Source: Bacteroidales bacterium UBA4243 (GTDB lineage Bacteria > Bacteroidota > Bacteroidia > Bacteroidales > F082). From it: DNA of 63,519 bases. The position numbers and the translations under genes are program-made. The stretch lies in the NCBI GenBank assembly GCA_002396205.1, contig DGXB01000092.1:1-63519 (forward strand), written 5' to 3'. This document shows positions 34,395 through 42,866 of this stretch, in pieces. How positions within the stretch are numbered: the first letter of the stretch is position 1; each line of letters begins with the position of its first letter. The notes under the pieces are model-generated. The model saw only the letters and a list, made by a program, of their open reading frames with translations, did no database searches and had not been told where the DNA came from.

Positions 34395-34519
34395 AACAAA
34401 ACATACAAAACCATCAAAACCTCTTTTTCGTCAGTGGAAAGCAGCCAACCGGCCTGCTTTCCGGCGGCGACACGGTTGGGTGCCGCCACACCGCGAATTA
34501 AAGTTTTGTAGGTTTTGTT
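34395..34519. repeat. CAAAAC twin-hairpin element, copy A
   Basis: The left arm has CAAAAC at 34397, 34406 and 34415; the right arm has GTTTTG at 34503 and 34512. The outer pairing is AACAAAACATACAAAAC with GTTTTGTAGGTTTTGTT. Inside are hairpin 1 (34436-34462, stem GGAAAGCAG/CTGCTTTCC) and hairpin 2 (34463-34487, stem GGCGGC/GCCGCC). Loops carry CCAACCGG and CGGTTGG, which are complementary. Confidence 0.85.
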
Positions 34520-34580
34520 TCCAATTCAATCGCAAAAATAGTTTTTTTTCGGCTTCGCACCTACCGACAATTTCATTTTG

Positions 34581-34588
34581 TATATTTG
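34581..34588 (+). promoter_or_regulatory. -7 promoter box (TATATTTG) for hpt
   Basis: Exact consensus match 44 bases before the ATG at 34633. Confidence 0.65.
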
Positions 34589-34632
34589 TGTCGCCTTACC
34601 CACAAGGGTAGGGAAATTTCAATCCTTTGAAA

Positions 34633-35169
34633 ATGAAAACAGTACATGTCATAGACAAAGATTTTGGGCTGTTCATTCCCCAAGAAAAAATCGAAGCCAG
34701 CATCCAAAACGTGGCCGACCAAATCAACCGCGACTTGGACGGCATGAACCCGATGTTCCTCGTCGTGCTCAACGGGGCCTTCATGTTCGCCTCCGAACTA
34801 TTCAAGCGGGTGACGATTCCGTGTGAAATCAGTTTTGTGAAGCTGTCGTCATACGCTGGCACCGAAACCACCAGTGTAGTCCGCGAGCTCATCGGCCTCG
34901 ACCACGCCCTGAACGGGCGGCACGTGGTCGTCGTGGAGGACATCATCGACACGGGCCACACGATGCGCTACACCATCAAGAAGCTCCGCGACCTGAAGGC
35001 CGCCGACGTGCGCATCGCCACGCTGTTCTTCAAGCCCGCCTCGTTCCAATACGACTACCCCATCGACTACAAAGGCATGGACATCGGCAACGACTTCATC
35101 GTGGGCTTCGGCCTTGATTATGACCAACAAGGACGGAATTTGCCGGATATTTATAAGATTATTGAGTGA
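34633..35169 (+). CDS. hpt: Hypoxanthine phosphoribosyltransferase
   Basis: A 178-residue cytoplasmic purine-salvage enzyme joining hypoxanthine or guanine to PRPP. The PRPP motif VVVVEDIIDTGHTM (about 99-112) is intact, as are FLVVLNGAFMFASEL near residue 45 and the KPASFQYDYPIDYKG base-binding region. The ATG at 34633 is preferred over a TTG two codons earlier. It has its own promoter; purE diverges and adk follows across a hairpin repeat, a small purine group. Confidence 0.93.
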   Translation: MKTVHVIDKDFGLFIPQEKIEASIQNVADQINRDLDGMNPMFLVVLNGAFMFASELFKRVTIPCEISFVKLSSYAGTETTSVVRELIGLDHALNGRHVVVVEDIIDTGHTMRYTIKKLRDLKAADVRIATLFFKPASFQYDYPIDYKGMDIGNDFIVGFGLDYDQQGRNLPDIYKIIE

Positions 35170-35174
35170 ATATG

Positions 35175-35271
35175 ACACGCTTTGCGTCACTGCGAGGCAC
35201 GAAGCAGTCCAGACAACAATCTTTTTCCCTGGATTGCTTCGTCGTTCCTCCTCGCAATGACGCGAAGCGAC
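35175..35271. repeat. Interspersed hairpin repeat (GTCATTGCGAGG family), copy 5
   Basis: GCGTCACTGCGAGG and GAAGCAGTCCAG on the left, with CTGGATTGCTTC and CCTCGCAATGACGC on the right, filling the hpt-adk gap. Confidence 0.85.
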
Positions 35272-35300
35272 AACAAGATTAACAAAAAACCCAAACAAAT

Positions 35301-35870
35301 ATGCTAAACATCATCCTCTTTGGCCCTCCGGGCGCTGGCAAGGGAACACAGTCGCAGTTCCTGCGCGAAAAATATAACCTGACTTACATCTCCACGGGCG
35401 AAATCCTGCGCGAGGAAATCGCCGCCGAGAGCGAACTCGGCCTTCAGGTGAAGGAAATCATCGGGAAAGGCGGCCTCGTCTCCGACGAAATCGTGGCACA
35501 AATCATCGAGAAGAAACTCTCAGAGCACAAAGACTCGGCAGGCTTCCTCTTCGACGGCTTTCCGCGCACCGTGCGCCAAGCCGAGATCCTGGAAGAGATG
35601 CTGGAAAAATACGACATGCCGCTGAGCGGTGTGCTGAGCCTCGAAGTGCCCGAGGAAATGCTCATCCAGCGCATGCTCGAACGCGGCAAGACCAGCGGTC
35701 GCGCCGACGACAACTTAGAGAGCATCAAGCACCGCTTTGAGGAATACTACGAGAAGACGCACCCCGTGACGGACTTCTACGAGGCCAGGGGCAACCTGCA
35801 TCCCGTGAACGGCGTGGGCGAAATCCCGCAGATCTTCGAGAACCTCTGCACGGTGATTGAGACTTTATGA
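35301..35870 (+). CDS. adk: Adenylate kinase
   Basis: A 189-residue cytoplasmic kinase converting ATP plus AMP to two ADP. The P-loop GPPGAGKGT is at residues 8-16, followed by the AMP-binding YISTGEILREE and FLFDGFPRT. It is the short form: RMLERGKTSGRADD passes directly into the last helices without the long zinc-binding lid. It may be cotranscribed with hpt across the repeat, since no -7 box is seen nearby. A CAAAAC twin-hairpin element begins five bases after the stop. Confidence 0.95.
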   Translation: MLNIILFGPPGAGKGTQSQFLREKYNLTYISTGEILREEIAAESELGLQVKEIIGKGGLVSDEIVAQIIEKKLSEHKDSAGFLFDGFPRTVRQAEILEEMLEKYDMPLSGVLSLEVPEEMLIQRMLERGKTSGRADDNLESIKHRFEEYYEKTHPVTDFYEARGNLHPVNGVGEIPQIFENLCTVIETL

Positions 35871-35874
35871 TTTA

Positions 35875-36008
35875 AACAAAACCTTCAAAACTGACAAAAC
35901 ATTTTTTGTGGACGTGGAAAGCGGCCAACTGGACCGCTTTCCAGCGGCAACCCGGTTGGGTGCCGCCCACGTTTTCAAGAAGGTTTGGAGGGTTTTGCAA
36001 GTTTTGTT
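35875..36008. repeat. CAAAAC twin-hairpin element, copy B
   Basis: Left arm CAAAAC at 35877, 35886 and 35895; right arm GTTTTG at 35992 and 36001 plus a degenerate third unit. Inner closing pairs ACGTG/CACGT; hairpin 1 at 35916-35942 (GGAAAGCGG/CCGCTTTCC), hairpin 2 at 35944-35966 (GCGGCA/TGCCGC). Loops CCAACTGG and CCGGTTGG pair with one G-U. Confidence 0.85.
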
Positions 36009-36017
36009 CCCCCAAAT

Positions 36018-36686
36018 TCAGTGTTCCCAACGGACGTCGTGCTTAAGGACAGTTGGTGGATTGCCGCCAATCACTTGGTTTTCGCCCGCGAAGGAAGATG
36101 TCAGCAGTGTGCCAGCCGCCACGACCGTGTCGTTCGGCACCTCGGCTCCTTTTAACAACACGCATTTGCAGCCAATCCACACATGGTCGCCAACGCGGAT
36201 GGCCTTGTCGGGATTGATACGTGTGTTTTCCTTGTTATACAGCGGATGCTCGTCGGTATCCATCACGAGGATGTCCCAGCTTAGCAGGCAGTCGCGCCCG
36301 AAGCGGATTTCCTTGGCGCAGACGATGGTGCTTTCGGCAGTCATATTAAAATCGGGGCCAAATTCCAAGTTGCCGCGCACCGAAATCTTCGAGCCGTGCC
36401 CGATGCTCGCCTTGCCGCCAAAGCCGACCGTGCCGCTCACCTGCCATATCGTGCGAGAGCGCTTGCGGTCGTAGTGGCCCACGTCGCCGAAGCCGATTTT
36501 CACCATCGCCGTTTCCACTTTTTTTGGCAGCGTGACTTTGCCGTGCAGCTCACGCAAATAAGTGCGGTGCGACACGATGACAGGCAGCTTCAAGGCCGTC
36601 TTCAGCGGAAAATAATGCAGGTTGAAGCGTAGGGTCTTCGGAATCGAACGAAGGATGTTGAAGAAATCGAAAGCGGTCATGGGCAT
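36018..36686 (-). CDS. Left-handed beta-helix (hexapeptide-repeat) acyltransferase
   Basis: A 222-residue cytoplasmic transferase. Imperfect hexapeptide repeats run from about residue 85 to 205 (VGFGGKASIGHGSKISVRGN, IRVGDHVWIGCKCVLLKGAEV), forming a left-handed beta helix. The DTDEHPLYN segment near 142-150 is where such transferases usually carry their active-site histidine. The substrate is probably a sugar or surface polysaccharide unit, but nothing in sequence identifies it. The -7 box at 36700-36707 implies a leader under 15 bases; the second ATG (36680) is an alternative start. It converges on adk with a CAAAAC element between. Confidence 0.82.
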   Translation of the reverse strand: MPMTAFDFFNILRSIPKTLRFNLHYFPLKTALKLPVIVSHRTYLRELHGKVTLPKKVETAMVKIGFGDVGHYDRKRSRTIWQVSGTVGFGGKASIGHGSKISVRGNLEFGPDFNMTAESTIVCAKEIRFGRDCLLSWDILVMDTDEHPLYNKENTRINPDKAIRVGDHVWIGCKCVLLKGAEVPNDTVVAAGTLLTSSFAGENQVIGGNPPTVLKHDVRWEH

Positions 36687-36699
36687 CGTTTTGATTGGG

Positions 36700-36707
36700 C
36701 AAAAATA
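36700..36707 (-). promoter_or_regulatory. -7 promoter box (TATTTTTG) for the acyltransferase
   Basis: Exact consensus match 13 bases upstream of the first ATG. Confidence 0.6.
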
Positions 36708-36872
36708 GTTTTTTTTGACATATAATTACCATTAATCAACCACGAATTTATTAATAGCCGGTCACACAAACAAATTCATGATAATTCGTGAATCATTTAT
36801 GGCAATTCGTGTTGCGAAAAAGGAAAAAATTCATCTAAAACAAAAAAATAGCCACTGAATTGAAATAATCAC

Positions 36873-36880
36873 TACTTTTA
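36873..36880 (+). promoter_or_regulatory. -7-like box (TACTTTTA) for the gene at 36903
   Basis: One mismatch from consensus, 22 bases before the ATG. Upstream, 36730-36830 has scattered CACGAATT/AATTCGTG inverted copies. Confidence 0.45.
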
Positions 36881-36902
36881 CGGCGTCAAAAAATCCATCA
36901 CC

Positions 36903-38165
36903 ATGAAAAAAACCATCCTACTTCTGTTGCTTTTCGGCTTCATTCACTCTGTTTCAGCCCAAGAACACCAAATCATCCAAGGCTACTGCAAGGACGAAAA
37001 CGGCAAAGCCATCGAGAACGTGAGCGTGTATGTGCACGACTCTTTGCTCGTTTCGGTGACCGACGAGCAAGGGCGTTTTACTTACGGCTTTGCCAAGGAA
37101 GGCATGATACTCCGCTTCGCCCACATGGTCTTTGAACCGACCTATCACACCATCAAGGAAAAAGACATCAATGGCAAGAACCTCACCGTCAGGATGAAAA
37201 CCAAAAGCCACGAACTGCTTGAGGTGACGGTGACTGCCAACGCGCCGCACATCGCCTTCGACAATCCCGTGATGAGCGTCATCGACTACACGATCCGAGA
37301 AGACGGCATCTATCTGATTGTCTATCGTCGCCGCAACTCCGCTTTGCTCCACCTCTCCTTTGACGGGGACGCACTGCACGAAATGCCCATTTCGTCGCGC
37401 TACAAACGCCTCAACAAAGACGCTTTCGGCAACATTTATGCCCTCAATGACTACCAAGCCAGCCAAATCGGGTTCATCGATTACGGCAACGGGAAGAAAG
37501 GCATGATGAATTTCTATAACTCCATGTCGCGCAAGACTTTCCAAGACAAATTCTCCCCGATTTTGGCCGCCATCGACAGCGTTTACATCACGGGACGATA
37601 CTTTTATTACAACAAGGAAATGGGCTATTACCGCCATCGTTTGGGCAGCGACAAAGAGCCAGAACCGCTCCATTACATCGTGGACGAGGAAGCCCGCGAC
37701 GACATTTGGTTGCTCCTGCACACGGGTGACGGCGGCTTCGGCGCCAACTTTTGGGTGACCGACCCCATCTATAATCCAATCTATGCCATCGGCGACAAGT
37801 TCTACATCTTTGCCTACACCGACCGCGAGACCATCGTACTTGACAAAGAAGGCAACGAATTGGAACGCCATCCCCTCACCTTCCACGAATACCGCAAATG
37901 GAACGGAAAAATGGAACCCGACCGCCGCTGGAAACAAAAGATGATGATGGACGCGGCGCGGAAGGAGTTCTACACCTTTTTCGTCACCGACGGCATCTAT
38001 ACCCTGAAGCGCATCGACCTAAAGACCGGCACCGTCACCTCCGTAATGGACCTCAGCGGCTACCCCTTCGCGCAAAACCTTCGCATTCACGACGGAGTCT
38101 TGTATTTCATCTACCCGACGGGGATGAATAAAAGGAAGGCGCTGTATCAGGTGAGGGTGGAATAG
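36903..38165 (+). CDS. Secreted protein with carboxypeptidase-regulatory-like domain, paralogue 1
   Basis: A 420-residue exported protein: signal peptide 1-19 (SVSAQ), then a CarboxypepD-regulatory-like beta-sandwich (about 24-98; IQGYCKDENGKAIENVSVYV is typical), then a region of short beta strands with repeated readings such as IYALNDYQASQIGFIDYG and FYIFAYTDRETIVLDKEG that suggests a six-bladed propeller. No TonB plug or barrel follows, so this is not a SusC receptor, and no T9SS domain is present. It shares its layout with the gene at 39510. Role unknown, probably periplasmic or surface. Confidence 0.75.
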   Translation: MKKTILLLLLFGFIHSVSAQEHQIIQGYCKDENGKAIENVSVYVHDSLLVSVTDEQGRFTYGFAKEGMILRFAHMVFEPTYHTIKEKDINGKNLTVRMKTKSHELLEVTVTANAPHIAFDNPVMSVIDYTIREDGIYLIVYRRRNSALLHLSFDGDALHEMPISSRYKRLNKDAFGNIYALNDYQASQIGFIDYGNGKKGMMNFYNSMSRKTFQDKFSPILAAIDSVYITGRYFYYNKEMGYYRHRLGSDKEPEPLHYIVDEEARDDIWLLLHTGDGGFGANFWVTDPIYNPIYAIGDKFYIFAYTDRETIVLDKEGNELERHPLTFHEYRKWNGKMEPDRRWKQKMMMDAARKEFYTFFVTDGIYTLKRIDLKTGTVTSVMDLSGYPFAQNLRIHDGVLYFIYPTGMNKRKALYQVRVE

Positions 38166-38275
38166 GAAAAACTATAATATTTTGATTTTCAATATTATAA
38201 CAAAAAAAATCGGCACGATTTTTGCAGCGTTTCAATCGTTAAATCAGCTTGCTAAACGATAAAAAATCACGCTTT

Positions 38276-39502
38276 ATGAAGAAAATTTACCTTGTTGTGC
38301 TCTTGGCGGCACTCTCATTCCAAAGCGCCGTGGCGCAAAACGAACAGCCCAATCCTTACCAAGTGGCTAAAGAAGATGGCTACGGCTACCGCTCGATCAT
38401 CAAACTGCTCGATATGGACAGCACCTTTATCGGCTCGAAGTTTGAACATTCCTATCACGACCTGTTAGCCATCTTGTATTCCCGCGTTGGACGATACAAG
38501 GAGGCAAGGTGCGAAGCCGAGGCTTGTGGGACACAATTCCTCGACAATATGAGATTCAAGAATAGTTATAAGGATGTGAAAGCCATCCCCTTGTCGGAAA
38601 TAATGGACAGCATCATCGCGAACAACCGCGTCATTATGATGAACGAGAGGCACTTCAACCCACATAGTAGGGCTTTCGTTATCAGTTGGTTAGAGAAATG
38701 CTATGAAAACGGCTATCGTTATCTCGCCGCCGAGACCCTGTTTGCAAAGGATTCCTTGCTCAACGAGAGGCGCTCGGTGCTGTTGAGCGAAACAGGGTTC
38801 TACAGCGACGAGCCTGTCTATGGCGATATGCTCAGGACCGCGCTCAATTTGGGCTATACACTCGTGCCTTACGAAGGCGAGGGCTTCGGCGTTGATCGTG
38901 AGGTGAACGAAGCCAAAAACCTTGTCGAAAGAATCATCAGCCAAGACCCTGAAGCAAAATTCCTGCTTTTAGGCGGCTTCGGGCATATCGCCGACCGCAA
39001 CGGATGGTACACGATGGGCAGATATTTCAAGGAACAATCCGGCATCGACCCGTTCACGTTGCAATGCACATTCTTCGACGACCCATACGGCGAAACCGAT
39101 TCCTTGCAAACCGTTTATTACGACTTGATTGATGCGATGCCCAACCGCGAGCCTATCCTTCTTTATGACACGGTGAAGCATATCTTCCCTTGCGGTTCGG
39201 GTATGGATGCCACCTGCTGCCTGCCACGCACACGTTTCATCGAAGACAACATCCCCGACTGGAAACTCTCCAACGGCAAGGTGCTCTACACCCTCGACCG
39301 CCGCTTCATCGACAAAAACGGCTTCCCCGAAGGTTGCGTGAGCGCGTTCCTGAAATCGGAAGGCGAAAAATGTGTCCCCATCGACCAGTATATGTACAGT
39401 AAGGATGAAAACGAGTTCAAGCTGGCGCTTTATAAGGGCGAGTATCTGTTGCGGTTTGATGATGGGAAGGAATACAAGTATGCGACAATTTCCGTAAAAT
39501 GA
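38276..39502 (+). CDS. Secreted ChaN/EreA-like (TIKI-fold?) protein
   Basis: A 408-residue exported protein with signal peptide 1-20 (SAVAQ). The segment VIMMNERHFNPHSRAFVISWL (in part) and LAAETLFA resemble the first Glu-His and Glu motifs of the ChaN / erythromycin-esterase / TraB superfamily, and FLLLGGFGHIADRNG the later glycine-histidine motif. Those families include haem-binding lipoproteins and metal-dependent hydrolases, so either is possible; the match is by eye. I start at the ATG at 38276, where the signal peptide begins. It is sandwiched between two related secreted proteins, the next starting seven bases on, so an operon is likely. Confidence 0.6.
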   Translation: MKKIYLVVLLAALSFQSAVAQNEQPNPYQVAKEDGYGYRSIIKLLDMDSTFIGSKFEHSYHDLLAILYSRVGRYKEARCEAEACGTQFLDNMRFKNSYKDVKAIPLSEIMDSIIANNRVIMMNERHFNPHSRAFVISWLEKCYENGYRYLAAETLFAKDSLLNERRSVLLSETGFYSDEPVYGDMLRTALNLGYTLVPYEGEGFGVDREVNEAKNLVERIISQDPEAKFLLLGGFGHIADRNGWYTMGRYFKEQSGIDPFTLQCTFFDDPYGETDSLQTVYYDLIDAMPNREPILLYDTVKHIFPCGSGMDATCCLPRTRFIEDNIPDWKLSNGKVLYTLDRRFIDKNGFPEGCVSAFLKSEGEKCVPIDQYMYSKDENEFKLALYKGEYLLRFDDGKEYKYATISVK

Positions 39503-39509
39503 CCTTGTT

Positions 39510-40958
39510 ATGAAAAAGAACTTTATCCTTGCTTTGCTTTTGCTTTTCCTTGCTTCGTCCCTCTTCGCCCAAACCAAAACCACCGTCTTCGGCAACCTCG
39601 GAGTGGAGAACATGAACATCAGCATCGTGAACACGCCTTACGGCACCAGTACTGATGCCAAAGGGCATTATGAACTGCCGCTTTTCGACCGCTCGGAGAC
39701 CGTCAACCTGTATTATTCATGCATCGGCTATCAGGATACTTTGGTGAGCCTAACGCCTAAGCAGTTGCAGCGCGACTCCATCAACGTCAGTTTCCGTATG
39801 CGCAAGATGAGTTACGACCTTCAAGAGGTGGGCGTTACGGCCTACAGCGACTTCTACCGCTCGGGTTCAAACCGCAACATCGCCGACATCACGTTTTTGG
39901 GTGGGAAAATCTACCTTTTGGAAAACAAGCCCAAGACTTCCTCGATGGTCGTCCTCGACACCGAAGGCAATGAACAAGCCCACAAGGACTTCGACCAACT
40001 CTTTGAGAAACTACACATTGACGCTTTCGATGACCTCATCCTCGTCGGAAAGGACAGTTGCTTGCAGGTGTATCTTGATGAAAAACAAGACATTCTGCCC
40101 GTTTCCACCTTCTCGCGGGAGGACTACCGCAACAAACTGCTCAAAATCGTGTGCGAGTACAACGGGGCTTACATCGTCAAGACGATTGTGCATGACAGAG
40201 GCCTTTATTGGCTCAAATTCAACCACGGCAAAAGCCAAGACTTCTTTTACGTGATGAAAGGCGTTCCCGACGCAAAGCCGCAATACCTTTGCAGTTTCAT
40301 CGACACCCTCGGCTACCGTGCCTGCCAGTCGGCATGGATGAAGATACAAAACGAATACCATCAGGCGATGGCGGAAAACTTCACCCTCGAGTCCAACTAT
40401 GTGGAAAATGACGACGGGAAAGGAGAAAGCATAGTTTCCAAGAGCATCAAAAAAGCTGAACGAGGAAGCCCGGGCATCGACCTCATCAACGAAGGAACTT
40501 GGGACGGGAATTTGGTACGCTTGGCTGAAACTCCTACCTTGCTTGGGATGATACAATGGTATTGCTCCATGCTGGCAAAAAAAGAATGTCAGGTTGTTCC
40601 TTTGAAAGTCAACGGATTGCTTCAATTTGCCGATCTTGACAACCGCGAAATCGTGGAAATCGGTCCCGACTTCAAAATTGCGAAAAGACAACCTTTGAAA
40701 ATCACTTCTGGAGAAAAACATTTCCAAAATGAGTTCCTCACTGACAAGGCCACAGGCAAGACCTACGGCTTGTTCATTAAAAACGGGATGAACTACGTTG
40801 GTCTTTACGACCCCACGGCGGGAACAGTCGGCATGGGACAAAAGGCAAGCAAACGCATCTATCCGCGTGTGTTCAAAATGCATGGCGGCTATGCCTACAG
40901 CGTGTTTTACGACTCGGGGAGCAATCGCGGGGTGATTAGTCGGGTGAAGATAGAATAA
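39510..40958 (+). CDS. Secreted protein with carboxypeptidase-regulatory-like domain, paralogue 2
   Basis: A 482-residue exported protein, seven bases after the ChaN/EreA-like gene. Signal peptide 1-20 (SSLFAQ), N-terminal carboxypeptidase-regulatory-like domain (about 22-105; STDAKGHYELP is the typical turn), then beta-rich repeats with IADITFLGGKIYLLENKP and NEQAHKDFDQLFEKLHID that parallel those in 36903. The propeller-like region probably forms a ligand platform. No sorting domain, lipobox or barrel. The partner gene suggests a joint periplasmic or surface role, not identified. Confidence 0.72.
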   Translation: MKKNFILALLLLFLASSLFAQTKTTVFGNLGVENMNISIVNTPYGTSTDAKGHYELPLFDRSETVNLYYSCIGYQDTLVSLTPKQLQRDSINVSFRMRKMSYDLQEVGVTAYSDFYRSGSNRNIADITFLGGKIYLLENKPKTSSMVVLDTEGNEQAHKDFDQLFEKLHIDAFDDLILVGKDSCLQVYLDEKQDILPVSTFSREDYRNKLLKIVCEYNGAYIVKTIVHDRGLYWLKFNHGKSQDFFYVMKGVPDAKPQYLCSFIDTLGYRACQSAWMKIQNEYHQAMAENFTLESNYVENDDGKGESIVSKSIKKAERGSPGIDLINEGTWDGNLVRLAETPTLLGMIQWYCSMLAKKECQVVPLKVNGLLQFADLDNREIVEIGPDFKIAKRQPLKITSGEKHFQNEFLTDKATGKTYGLFIKNGMNYVGLYDPTAGTVGMGQKASKRIYPRVFKMHGGYAYSVFYDSGSNRGVISRVKIE

Positions 40959-40964
40959 AATCCC

Positions 40965-40972
40965 TACCTTTG
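40965..40972 (+). promoter_or_regulatory. -7 promoter box (TACCTTTG) touching the malQ start
   Basis: Exact consensus match ending only four bases before the ATG at 40977. Transcription would begin at or just after the start codon, so a leaderless mRNA is likely. Confidence 0.65.
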
Positions 40973-40976
40973 CAGC

Positions 40977-42866
40977 ATGAAAACCCTTTTCAGATTAAGA
41001 TACGACAGCCGCTGGGGCGAGGAATTGTCCCTCACTGGAAATACCTCAGAATTAGGCAATTGGAATACAGGCAAGGCCGTTCCGATGGAATATGTTGGGC
41101 CAGGGATTTGGTCGGTGGAAACCGACGTAACGCCAATGGCCGAATACAAATATTTCATCCGCGAAAACGGCCAAATCCGTTGGGAAGACGGCCCTAACCG
41201 CATCTTGTCCGAAGGCAAAGACCGCGTTTGGGATTGGTTCGGCCTCACCGAAAGGCAGACGATGCGCGGCGTGGCCGTGCCGCTGTTCAGCCTGCGCACG
41301 GAAAATGATTTCGGCATTGGCGAGTTTGCCGACTTGCCGAAATTAGGCGATTGGTGCGTCAGCAAAGGATTGAAAATCATCCAAATCCTTCCCATCAACG
41401 ACACGACCTTGCACTACGACTGGCGCGATTCGTACCCGTACAATGCCATCTCGGCCTTTGCGCTGAATCCGGTTTATTTGAACCTCAAGAAATTGGGGAT
41501 TTCGGAAAAGCCAACCCAACTCAACAAAAAGGACACCGTCGATTATCCCAGAGTGCTGAAAACCAAATGGAAATATTTCCAGGCCGCCTTCGAGCAACAA
41601 CGGGAATCACTGAAAGACACCTCCGAATTCCAGCAATTTCTCAAAGAAAACGAGGACTGGCTCCATGACTACGCCCAATTTTGCGCCGAGCGCGACGGCA
41701 ACGGCAACGAAATCCACCTGTTCCTGCAATATCACTGCGACAAGCAACTGCGCGAGGCCGTCCACGCCTTGCACGACAAAGGCTTGCTGCTGAAAGGCGA
41801 CATCCCCATCGGGGTGAATCCCAAAGGTGTGGACGTGAAAGCGCATCCCGATTTGTTCAACCTCGACGTGCAAGTGGGTGCCCCGCCCGACGATTTCGCC
41901 GCCGAGGGTCAGAATTGGGGCTTTCCATCCTACAATTGGGCAGCGATGGCGAAGGACAACTACGCTTGGTGGCAACGCCGTCTGCAAGTGATGAGCCGCT
42001 ACTTCGATGCCTACCGCATCGACCATATCTTGGGCTTCTTCCGCATTTGGGAAATACCGAAGACCGCCAAGTCGGGCTTGTTGGGGCATTTCAGCCCTGC
42101 CCTGCCGCTGAGCGTTGCAGAAATTGAAGGTTTCGGCTTCCGCTTCGACGAAAAGAAGCATGTGAAATCGGGCTTGGACACGCTTTTCATCCACGACCCA
42201 CACGAAAACAGCAAGTTCCATCCACGCATCGAGTTACACAAAACCAAATCGTATCAAGCCTTGCCCGACGACCAAAAACAAGCCATCGACCACATCTATG
42301 AGGACTTCTACTACCACCGCCACAACGAGTTTTGGAAGCAGAAAGCTTTGGAGAAATTGCCCGCTCTCATCAATGCTACAAAGATGATCGCCTGCGGCGA
42401 GGACTTGGGCATGATTCCCGCCTCCGTGCCCGAGGTGATGCAGCAGTTGGGCATCATGAGCCTTGAGGTGCAGCGAATGCCAAAAGTGTTCGGTCACGCT
42501 TTTGTGCACACCGAAGACCTGCCCGAAAACTGCGTCTACACCACGGGCACCCACGACATGCCCACCCTGCGAGGCTGGTTAGCCGAAGACCGCGTCCGCA
42601 CCCGTCAGTTCCTTGACAGCCTCGACCTCGACGACCGCAAAGTCACTGGCAAGACAATCAAAAAAATCCTGGAAAAGCATTGCGACAGTCCATCGAAGTG
42701 GAACATCTACCCGCTGCAAGACCTTTTGGACACAAATGAAAAGAATTGGTCGCCCAACCCCAAGGACGACCAAATCAATGTGCCTGCCGACCCGAAAAAC
42801 AAGTGGTGCTGGCGGATGAAAATATCGTTGGAAGAACTACAGCTTACGGCAGTTCATCATGAATGA
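40977..42866 (+). CDS. malQ: 4-alpha-glucanotransferase (amylomaltase, GH77) with CBM20
   Basis: A 629-residue cytoplasmic enzyme that transfers alpha-1,4-glucan segments in maltodextrin and glycogen use. An N-terminal CBM20 starch-binding module (1-95; NTSELGNWNTGKAVPM is typical) precedes the GH77 barrel. Catalytic blocks are DAYRIDHILGFFRIWEIP (nucleophile Asp), CGEDLGMIP (acid/base Glu) and GTHDMPTLRGW (third Asp). Many Bacteroidetes homologues carry two N-terminal CBM20 modules and are near 900 residues; this is a shorter one-module form. It appears leaderless, and its 3' end overlaps the converging GIN-domain gene by 23 bases. Confidence 0.93.
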   Translation: MKTLFRLRYDSRWGEELSLTGNTSELGNWNTGKAVPMEYVGPGIWSVETDVTPMAEYKYFIRENGQIRWEDGPNRILSEGKDRVWDWFGLTERQTMRGVAVPLFSLRTENDFGIGEFADLPKLGDWCVSKGLKIIQILPINDTTLHYDWRDSYPYNAISAFALNPVYLNLKKLGISEKPTQLNKKDTVDYPRVLKTKWKYFQAAFEQQRESLKDTSEFQQFLKENEDWLHDYAQFCAERDGNGNEIHLFLQYHCDKQLREAVHALHDKGLLLKGDIPIGVNPKGVDVKAHPDLFNLDVQVGAPPDDFAAEGQNWGFPSYNWAAMAKDNYAWWQRRLQVMSRYFDAYRIDHILGFFRIWEIPKTAKSGLLGHFSPALPLSVAEIEGFGFRFDEKKHVKSGLDTLFIHDPHENSKFHPRIELHKTKSYQALPDDQKQAIDHIYEDFYYHRHNEFWKQKALEKLPALINATKMIACGEDLGMIPASVPEVMQQLGIMSLEVQRMPKVFGHAFVHTEDLPENCVYTTGTHDMPTLRGWLAEDRVRTRQFLDSLDLDDRKVTGKTIKKILEKHCDSPSKWNIYPLQDLLDTNEKNWSPNPKDDQINVPADPKNKWCWRMKISLEELQLTAVHHE

